Shown here piece after piece: positions 6,287-12,077 of a DNA stretch of 12,077 nt. How positions within the stretch are numbered: the first letter of the stretch is position 1; every line of letters begins with the position of its first letter. The position numbers and the translations under genes are program-made. The notes beneath the pieces were generated by a model. That model was not told where the DNA came from, ran no database searches, and was given only the letters and a program-made list of their open reading frames with translations. Source of the DNA: an uncultured Oscillospiraceae bacterium (lineage in GTDB: Bacteria > Bacillota > Clostridia > Oscillospirales > Ruminococcaceae); the NCBI GenBank assembly GCA_934454435.1, contig CAKSGA010000072.1, positions 1 to 12,077 on the forward strand, given 5' to 3'.

Positions 6287-6312
6287 AAGTCAAACTATGA
6301 GGAGTGATCGGT

Positions 6313-8505
6313 ATGACCGGTTCTACAGTAACTACATTCGACCAGCTGGCGGAGAAGATCAAGGCAAGCGAAAAGCCCTACGACCTTGAAAAGATAACCC
6401 AGGCGTACAAGGTCGCAGAAAAGGCGCACGAGGGGCAGAAGCGCACCTCCGGCGACCCGTATATAACCCACCCGCTCGCCGTTGCAGCTATCCTGCTGGA
6501 TTACTGCATGGATACCGACACGATCTGCGCAGCGCTGCTGCACGACACAGTGGAGGATACCGACGTCACCCTTGACGACCTGCGCAAAAAATTCGGCGAA
6601 GATGTTGCGCTGATGGTCGATGGCGTAACAAAGATAGGTCTGGTGCCGCTGGTTTCCAAGGAGGAACAGCAGGCGGAGAATATCCGCAAGATACTCATGG
6701 CGATGTCCAAGGATATCCGTGTGATAATCATCAAGCTCGCCGACCGTCTGCACAACATGCGCACCCTCGCCGCAAGGCCGCCGGAAAAGCAGCGCAAGAC
6801 CTCCCTCGAAACGATGAACTTCTACGCCCCCATCGCCCACCGTCTGGGTATGAGCGACGTCAAGGAGGAGATGGAGGACATCGCTATCCACTACCTCGAC
6901 CCCTACGGCTGCAAGGAGGTGGAGGAGCAGATAGCGCTCCACAAAGAGGAGCGTGACGCTTTCATCGAGAGCATAAAGCAGCGTATCCGTGAGCGTATCT
7001 CCGACATCAGACCGGAGCCCATCATCGAGGGACGTGTGAAGTCCATCTACAGCATATACAAAAAGGTCTACGTCAAGAACAAGCGCTTTGACGAGATATA
7101 CGATATCTATGCGGTGCGTGTAATAGTACAGTCGGTCATCGAGTGCTACAACGTGCTGGGCGTTATCCACGACATGTTCAGACCCATTCCCTACCGCTTC
7201 AAGGACTATATCGCAACGCCGAAGCCCAACCGTTACCAGTCACTGCACACCACGGTCATTGGCCGTGAGGGTATCCCGTTCGAGGTGCAGATACGTACGG
7301 TGGAGATGCACAACACGGCTCAGTACGGCGTTGCGGCACACTGGAAATACAAGGCAGGCATAAACGGCAATGTTTCCGGCGAGAAGCGCTTCGACTGGAT
7401 ACGCCAGCTTCTGGAGCGCCAGCAGGAAGCCGACGACGTTGAAGCCATCGCCGACGCCATCAAGACCGACCTCGCACCGGACGAGGTGTTCGCATTCACG
7501 CCCAAGGGCGACGTCATCTCGCTGCCCATGGGGGCTACCGTGCTGGACTTTGCGTACTCCATTCACACCCAGGTCGGCAATAAGATGACCGGCGCAAAGG
7601 TCGGCGGAAGAATGGTCAGCTTCGATTACCAGATAAAGACCGGCGATATCGTGGAGATACTCACCTCCGGCTCGCCGAATTACGGCCCGAACCGCAACTG
7701 GCTCGAGATCGCACGTACCACGGAAGCAAAGAGCAAGATACGCAGCTGGTTCAAGAAGGAGTGCCGTGAGGAGAACATCGAGCGTGGCCGTGACGAGCTC
7801 GAGCACGAATTCAAGCGCAACAACATCGTTCTTACCCCGGAGCTTCTCCAGTCCACCGCACAGCGGCAGCGGCTCGACAGCGTGGACGACCTCTATGCGG
7901 CGATAGGCTACGGCGGCGTTTCCCTGTCGAAGATAATCCAGCGCATAAAGGAAGAGCAGCTGCGCAGCCATAAGGAGCAGCAGGCGATCCAGCAGGCGGC
8001 GGCAGACCCCGGCGAAGCTATCAGTGAAACCAACCGCCGCAGCCGCAGCAAGGGTATCATCGTTGAGGGCGTGGACAACTGCCTTGTGAAGTTCGCACAG
8101 TGCTGCAACCCGCTTCCCGGCGACCCGATAATCGGCTTCGTTACCAGGGGCTTCGGCGTTTCTATCCACAAGCAGGACTGCATAAACGTCATCAACAACA
8201 TGGACAACCCCGACAACAAGGACCGCTGGATAAAGGCAAGCTGGGCGGGCGTTGATGACTCCACCTACCGTGCGACCATTGACGTTATCGCCGAGGACCG
8301 CATAACCATCTTCGCTGACATAACCACGGCCATAGCCGCAAACCATATTCCCCTGCACGAGATGAACGCACATCACCTGAAAAACGGCAACATGAACCTT
8401 GTCGTCACCGTGGAGATAGCCGGAATGGAGCAGCTCTCCAACGTCATGAGCAGGCTCCAGAAGATACCCGGCGTGATCTCCGTGGAGCGTACCGGCAAGC
8501 AGTAA
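6313..8505 (+). CDS. relA: Bifunctional (p)ppGpp synthetase/hydrolase Rel
   Basis: Rel makes (p)ppGpp from ATP and GDP or GTP during amino-acid starvation and degrades it otherwise, acting on the ribosome. The 730-residue product has the full long-RSH layout. The HD hydrolase has His53, HD at 77-78, ED at 81-82 and LADRLHN at 142-148. The synthetase carries GRVKSIYSIYKK (240-251) and the loop RFKD (295-298); this RxKD form, rather than ExDD, marks bifunctional enzymes. A TGS domain (about 389-452), a zinc-finger region with CCNPLPGD (597-604) and IHKQDC (618-623), and an ACT domain (about 655-727) follow. ATG 6313 is chosen because AGGAG (6300-6304) lies eight bases upstream; a GTG at 6304 overlaps that site. 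All catalytic residues appear intact. It follows recJ by 26 bases, with no apt gene between. Confidence 0.97.
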   Translation: MTGSTVTTFDQLAEKIKASEKPYDLEKITQAYKVAEKAHEGQKRTSGDPYITHPLAVAAILLDYCMDTDTICAALLHDTVEDTDVTLDDLRKKFGEDVALMVDGVTKIGLVPLVSKEEQQAENIRKILMAMSKDIRVIIIKLADRLHNMRTLAARPPEKQRKTSLETMNFYAPIAHRLGMSDVKEEMEDIAIHYLDPYGCKEVEEQIALHKEERDAFIESIKQRIRERISDIRPEPIIEGRVKSIYSIYKKVYVKNKRFDEIYDIYAVRVIVQSVIECYNVLGVIHDMFRPIPYRFKDYIATPKPNRYQSLHTTVIGREGIPFEVQIRTVEMHNTAQYGVAAHWKYKAGINGNVSGEKRFDWIRQLLERQQEADDVEAIADAIKTDLAPDEVFAFTPKGDVISLPMGATVLDFAYSIHTQVGNKMTGAKVGGRMVSFDYQIKTGDIVEILTSGSPNYGPNRNWLEIARTTEAKSKIRSWFKKECREENIERGRDELEHEFKRNNIVLTPELLQSTAQRQRLDSVDDLYAAIGYGGVSLSKIIQRIKEEQLRSHKEQQAIQQAAADPGEAISETNRRSRSKGIIVEGVDNCLVKFAQCCNPLPGDPIIGFVTRGFGVSIHKQDCINVINNMDNPDNKDRWIKASWAGVDDSTYRATIDVIAEDRITIFADITTAIAANHIPLHEMNAHHLKNGNMNLVVTVEIAGMEQLSNVMSRLQKIPGVISVERTGKQ

Positions 8506-8514
8506 GGAGGGCAC

Positions 8515-9150
8515 ATGCAGATATATCAGCTTCCCCTCGGGGCTTTGCAGACCAACTGCTATATCATTCCCGGGGAGGATTCCCGTGCGGTGGTGATCGA
8601 CCCGGCTTCCGTCACCGAGGTCGAGATGTTCCTGAATGCCCACGGGCTCACCCTCGGGACCATCATCATAACCCACGGTCACTACGACCATTTCGCCGGG
8701 GCGGAGATACTGCGGGACGGCACTGACGCCAGGATCTGCGCCAGCGCCCCGGACGAGGAGATGTACTCCAGCGCCGTGAAGTCCTGGGCGGACTTCATGC
8801 CGGTGGAGTTCCACCCGATAAAGCCGGATATGCTGTTCCATGACGGGGAGGAGTTCACCGCTGAGGGACTGAACTTCCGGGTCATGGCGGCGCCGGGCCA
8901 CACCGCCGGGAGCTGCCTGCTGTTCCTTGATAACGAGGGCGAGCAGACCGCATTCTGCGGGGACGTGGTGTTCTGCATGGGCGTCGGGAGGACCGACGGC
9001 TTCTCCGGCAGCACCCGGGACATGCTGGACAGCCTTGAAAAGATAGCGAAGCTCCCAGGGGACTGTAAACTGTACCCCGGTCACGGCAGCACCACAACGC
9101 TGCAGTATGAGCGTGAGAACAACCCCTACATCGCAAGATACGCAGACTAA
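8515..9150 (+). CDS. Metallo-beta-lactamase-fold hydrolase, glyoxalase II-like
   Basis: The 211-residue product is a compact MBL-fold enzyme. THGHYDH (53-59) gives the metal-binding HxHxDH, and His129 (in APGHT), Asp150 (in FCGD) and His190 (in YPGHG) complete the two-metal site. The pattern GDVVFCMGVGRTD and the short length resemble the YcbL/YqgX group, often called glyoxalase II-like; family members split thioesters such as S-lactoyl-glutathione or bacillithiol analogues. The true substrate cannot be read from the sequence. AAGGAGG at 8504-8510 overlaps the Rel stop codon and lies four bases before the ATG, so translation is probably coupled to rel. A gene of this type follows rel in many Clostridia, but its link to stringent control is not established. 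Confidence 0.93.
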   Translation: MQIYQLPLGALQTNCYIIPGEDSRAVVIDPASVTEVEMFLNAHGLTLGTIIITHGHYDHFAGAEILRDGTDARICASAPDEEMYSSAVKSWADFMPVEFHPIKPDMLFHDGEEFTAEGLNFRVMAAPGHTAGSCLLFLDNEGEQTAFCGDVVFCMGVGRTDGFSGSTRDMLDSLEKIAKLPGDCKLYPGHGSTTTLQYERENNPYIARYAD

Positions 9151-9171
9151 TAATAATGGGAGGACGCAGAT

Positions 9172-10626
9172 ATGATAACCGAACAGAACTGCACGATGCT
9201 GTGCGACTTTTACCAGCTTACAATGGGAAACGGATACTTCAGTACGAAGCACGCCGACCGTGTCGCATACTTCGACGTGTTTTTCCGCAGGGTCCCGGAC
9301 GGCGGCGGTTACGCCATCTGCGCCGGTCTGGAGCAGGTGGTGAACTATATCCGCAGCCTGCATTTCTCTGAGGAGGACATTGCGTACCTCCGCAGCAAGG
9401 GTATCTTTGGCGAGGGCTTCCTCGCTTATCTGCGGGATTTCAGGTTCACGGGGGATATCTGGGCTGTACCCGAGGGAACTCCGGTGTTCCCGTCAGAGCC
9501 GCTCATAACGGTGCGTGCTCCGGCTATCCAGGCGCAGCTCATTGAAACCATGCTGCTTCTGCTGGTGAACCATCAGTCCCTTATCGCCACAAAGGCGAAC
9601 CGCATAGTCCGTGCAGCCCAGGGCAGGGCCATTTCGGAGTTCGGCTCACGCAGGGCGCAGGGAGCGAGCGGCGCTGTTTTAGGCGCAAGGGCTGCGTATA
9701 TCGGCGGCTGTGCCGGCACTGCGTGCGTCCTCGCTGATGAGCTTTATGGGGTCCCCGCCACCGGAACGATGGCGCACAGCTGGGTGCAGATGTTCGATAC
9801 CGAGCTGGAAGCGTTCGAGAGCTACTGCCGCACCTATCCCGACAGCTCAACGCTGCTGGTGGATACCTACAACGTCCTGAAAAGCGGCGTACCAAATGCG
9901 ATAAAGGCTTTCGATAACGTCCTGAAGCCACTGGGCAAGCGGCCCTGCGGTATACGTCTGGACTCCGGCGATATCGCATACCTCTCCATCGAGGCAAGAA
10001 AAATGCTTGATGAAGCCGGCTATCCGGACTGCAAGATAGTAGCTTCCAACAGCCTTGACGAGCACATCATTACCGACCTGCTGCGCCAGGGGGCCAGAAT
10101 AGACCTCTTCGGCGTGGGCGAGCGTCTGATAACCGCAAGCAGCGAGCCGGTCTTCGGCGGCGTGTACAAGCTGGCGGCGGTGGAGGAGAACGGCGTTATA
10201 ACCCCGAAGATAAAGATCTCCGAGAACGTTTCAAAGATCACCAACCCGCATTTCAAGAAGCTCTACAGGCTCTACAGCAAAAAGACCGGCAAGGCTATCG
10301 CCGACCAGCTCTGCGTTCATGACGAGTTCATTGACGAAACGAAGCCGCTGACGATCTTCGACCCGGACTACACCTGGAAGAAAAAGCGCCTGACGGACTT
10401 CACCGCCCGGGAGCTCCAGGTGCCGGTATTCCGTGGCGGGGAGCTTGTGTACGACCTCCCCACGCTGGAGCAGATACGCAGCTACTGCGCAGGGCAGCTC
10501 GAAACTCTGTGGGACGAGGTGATGCGCTTCGAGAACCCGCACAACTACTACGTTGACCTTTCAGAAAAGCTGTGGAACATCAAGCATGAACTTCTTGACA
10601 ATGAAGGCAGGGGTGAGAACAATTGA
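9172..10626 (+). CDS. pncB: Nicotinate phosphoribosyltransferase
   Basis: PncB joins nicotinate to PRPP to form nicotinate mononucleotide, with ATP hydrolysis, the first step of Preiss-Handler NAD salvage in the cytoplasm. The 484-residue product has normal length. DFYQLTMGNGYF (12-23) is the typical N-terminal motif; EFGSRRAQG (156-164), TGTMAHSWVQ (197-206, with His202 as the expected phosphorylated residue), RLDSGDIAYLS (262-272), SNSLDE (292-297) and FGVGERL (313-319) are the substrate and phosphate-binding segments. A GGGAGG at 9158-9163 lies eight bases before the ATG and 21 bases separate it from the MBL gene. Its stop TGA overlaps the start of the next gene. Nothing essential appears to be missing. 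Uses the same co-substrate, PRPP, as de novo purine synthesis. Confidence 0.96.
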   Translation: MITEQNCTMLCDFYQLTMGNGYFSTKHADRVAYFDVFFRRVPDGGGYAICAGLEQVVNYIRSLHFSEEDIAYLRSKGIFGEGFLAYLRDFRFTGDIWAVPEGTPVFPSEPLITVRAPAIQAQLIETMLLLLVNHQSLIATKANRIVRAAQGRAISEFGSRRAQGASGAVLGARAAYIGGCAGTACVLADELYGVPATGTMAHSWVQMFDTELEAFESYCRTYPDSSTLLVDTYNVLKSGVPNAIKAFDNVLKPLGKRPCGIRLDSGDIAYLSIEARKMLDEAGYPDCKIVASNSLDEHIITDLLRQGARIDLFGVGERLITASSEPVFGGVYKLAAVEENGVITPKIKISENVSKITNPHFKKLYRLYSKKTGKAIADQLCVHDEFIDETKPLTIFDPDYTWKKKRLTDFTARELQVPVFRGGELVYDLPTLEQIRSYCAGQLETLWDEVMRFENPHNYYVDLSEKLWNIKHELLDNEGRGENN

Positions 10627-11984
10627 CGCTGTGTGACGCCGTGAACGATTTCCGTGGCAAGATAACCACGGACCACCGTAATACCCGCTACTGCACCTTT
10701 GCACCCCCGGAAGAAACAGTCGGGGTGATAGACCTTTCCCCCCTGTCGGACGGCAGCCGGGGAATAGCGTTCCTGGCGGACAGAATGATCGTGAAGCTGG
10801 GTCCGGACGCACAGCAGGTATACTACCGCAGCATTCGTGTGACTGAAACGATACCGGGCTATGAAACTCCCTTTGAGGACGAGCTTGTCATAGCTTCCCC
10901 CGGCGTGACCATACGCATTTCGGACTGCGGGCTGAACAAGTTTTTCCTGCGGCAGCTTATAAATACCCTCTGCCGGATGAGCATCAATATGCGGGACGCC
11001 GACCGGGAAGAACTGGAATCCCAGCTCACCGCCGAAGCGCTCGATTACTATGCTGCGCAGCGATCCCCTAAGGCGTTGGAAACTGAAACACAGGCCGCAC
11101 CTGCCGCACAGGACGCACCTGTCACATCGGCTGTACAGGAAGCAGGCGAAAAGAAGCGTGAAACGGTCATGGCAGGGGTGAGCCCCTCGGCAGCGGTGGC
11201 GGTACAGGAGATAGCGGCAGCTAAACGGGCTGCCCGCCAGGAGCTCCCACAGCACATTGAGATAACCGAAGAGAAGATACAGTGGCTCAGCGGCAAGCAC
11301 GAACCGGTCACGGAAAGCGCACCTAAATCCACGGAGCCGCAGGGCATCACGCCCGACGACCTCGAGGACATGACCCACGAGCAGACCATGAGCTACCTGC
11401 TGGACTCCATCGCCGAGATAAACTCTGACGAGGCACCAGAAGTCCCCGCAGAGGAGGTCACACCAGCAGCGCAGCCAGAGCCTGCCCCGGAGCCGCCCGG
11501 GGAACTCCCGGGACCTGCAAATCCCGAGCCGGAAAACAACGAGCCGGAACACTCAGAGCCCGAAAAGCCGAAGCTCACTCATGAGCCGGAAAGCTCTGAC
11601 ATCTACATAAAGGCGAGCCGCCGTATTCGTGAGCTATGCGAGGACAACAGGCTGACTATGGAGCAGATAAACACAGCAGTCCGGGAGCAGCTTGTGGAGG
11701 CTTCGGAGATATACTCACGGCTGGATATCGGCTCTGCGGAGCTGCCGCCGGCGGTGAAGTCCCATGCACTGGGTCTGGCTTCCGCAGCGGAACACCTGCC
11801 GGAGTACTTCGCTCTGGGCGAGGACATTGCTGCCAGGGTGATGTTCTTCATGCTCTACCAGATGCTGTCCTACACCGACCGTGTGCTCCAGACGGACGAA
11901 TCAAAGCGCCGTCTGAATTATTTCTTCGTGACTTTTGGCAGCGCAGGCATAATACTGTCGATGCTGGACGCCGGCGAGGCGTGA
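10623..11984 (+). CDS. Unrecognised three-part protein coupled to pncB
   Basis: I do not recognise this 453-residue family. The start TTG at 10623 overlaps the pncB stop (TTGA) and has AGGGG at 10609-10613, nine bases upstream, so translation is probably coupled. Residues 1-125 look like a compact beta-rich domain ending in a helix, with strands around GIAFLADRMIVKLG (47-60) and ELVIASPGVTIRIS (87-100) and a helix at 104-119; a PH-like fold is a guess. Residues 126-268 are charged, alanine-rich and probably helical or disordered. Residues 269-325 are a proline/glutamate-rich linker with repeated EPE. Residues 326-453 are predicted helical, with hydrophobic runs at 407-418 and 433-448 that could be buried helices or membrane-associated. 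There is no signal peptide. A scaffold or regulatory role is possible but unproven. Base use matches the neighbours. Confidence 0.85.
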   Translation: MTLCDAVNDFRGKITTDHRNTRYCTFAPPEETVGVIDLSPLSDGSRGIAFLADRMIVKLGPDAQQVYYRSIRVTETIPGYETPFEDELVIASPGVTIRISDCGLNKFFLRQLINTLCRMSINMRDADREELESQLTAEALDYYAAQRSPKALETETQAAPAAQDAPVTSAVQEAGEKKRETVMAGVSPSAAVAVQEIAAAKRAARQELPQHIEITEEKIQWLSGKHEPVTESAPKSTEPQGITPDDLEDMTHEQTMSYLLDSIAEINSDEAPEVPAEEVTPAAQPEPAPEPPGELPGPANPEPENNEPEHSEPEKPKLTHEPESSDIYIKASRRIRELCEDNRLTMEQINTAVREQLVEASEIYSRLDIGSAELPPAVKSHALGLASAAEHLPEYFALGEDIAARVMFFMLYQMLSYTDRVLQTDESKRRLNYFFVTFGSAGIILSMLDAGEA

Positions 11985-12030
11985 TATTCAATCCGGAATT
12001 ATTGTGTCCGGCTTTTACGGACGGATCATA

Positions 12031-12059
12031 ACAAAAGGGCTGCGAAATTCTCGCAGCCC
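12031..12059 (-). terminator. Hairpin at right edge, terminator for a convergent minus-strand gene
   Basis: GGGCTGCGA (12037-12045) and TCGCAGCCC (12051-12059) form a perfect nine-base-pair stem around a five-base loop. The U-tract (complement of AAAA at 12033-12036, continuing TTTTGTT) is on the minus strand; there is none on the plus strand. It therefore ends a gene arriving from the right, and may also slow transcripts of the purB operon. Weaker plus-strand inverted repeats (11993-11997 with 12007-12011) follow the last stop codon. Confidence 0.7.
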
Positions 12060-12077
12060 AGAGACCGTCGAACAATC

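Noticed and set aside
7240..9363. A 707-codon open frame on the minus strand across rel, the MBL gene and the start of pncB
   Set aside because: It is antisense to three genes with complete family motifs, has no recognisable motif and arises from the biased codon use of the plus-strand genes.
1..12077. A CRISPR array, transposon, phage gene or toxin-antitoxin pair
   Set aside because: No regular repeats, transposase motifs, terminal inverted repeats or small toxin-like gene pairs were seen on either strand.

Overview
The window is a chromosomal core-gene segment of a low-GC-lineage Firmicute whose coding DNA is nonetheless GC-rich. A tRNA-sensing T-box, 5-6 consensus sigma-A-type promoters, strong AAGGAGG-type ribosome sites, a four-cysteine L28 and the recJ-rel-metallo-hydrolase gene order all point to class Clostridia, most likely the Ruminococcaceae/Oscillospiraceae. 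Coding regions are GC-rich yet use ATA for isoleucine freely, while the spaces between genes are AT-rich. I see no phage, transposon, CRISPR, tRNA or rRNA. This is mostly a housekeeping region, with one unrecognised gene at each of two places.

Left part (1-1600): two divergent promoters at 110-139 (minus) and 161-189 (plus). The plus promoter reads through a tryptophan T-box leader (specifier UGG at 327-329, tRNA acceptor-binding bulge UGGC, competing antiterminator and terminator) into trpS. The minus promoter drives something that runs off the left edge. trpS ends at a hairpin shared with the convergent minus-strand gene.

Middle (1600-2730): a minus-strand gene for a small four-helix membrane protein with a perfect TTGACA-17-TATAAT promoter, a divergent AT-rich intergenic region, then rpmB (ribosomal protein L28) with its own promoter and two consecutive strong terminators.

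Right part (2736-11984): one apparent operon of six plus-strand genes with gaps of 9-26 bases and one overlap: purB (adenylosuccinate lyase, human-like type), recJ (single-strand exonuclease), a bifunctional Rel (p)ppGpp synthetase/hydrolase, a small glyoxalase-II-like metallo-beta-lactamase-fold hydrolase, pncB (nicotinate phosphoribosyltransferase) and an unrecognised 453-residue protein whose start overlaps the pncB stop. The operon joins AMP synthesis, NAD salvage from PRPP and stringent-response signalling with DNA repair. A hairpin at 12037-12059 has its U-tract on the minus strand, so a convergent gene probably lies just to the right.

The most interesting items are the translationally coupled unknown protein after pncB, the eukaryote-like PurB, the absence of apt and dtd from the recJ-rel neighbourhood, and the unusually strong promoter of the small membrane protein. 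I found no convincing new multi-gene system.
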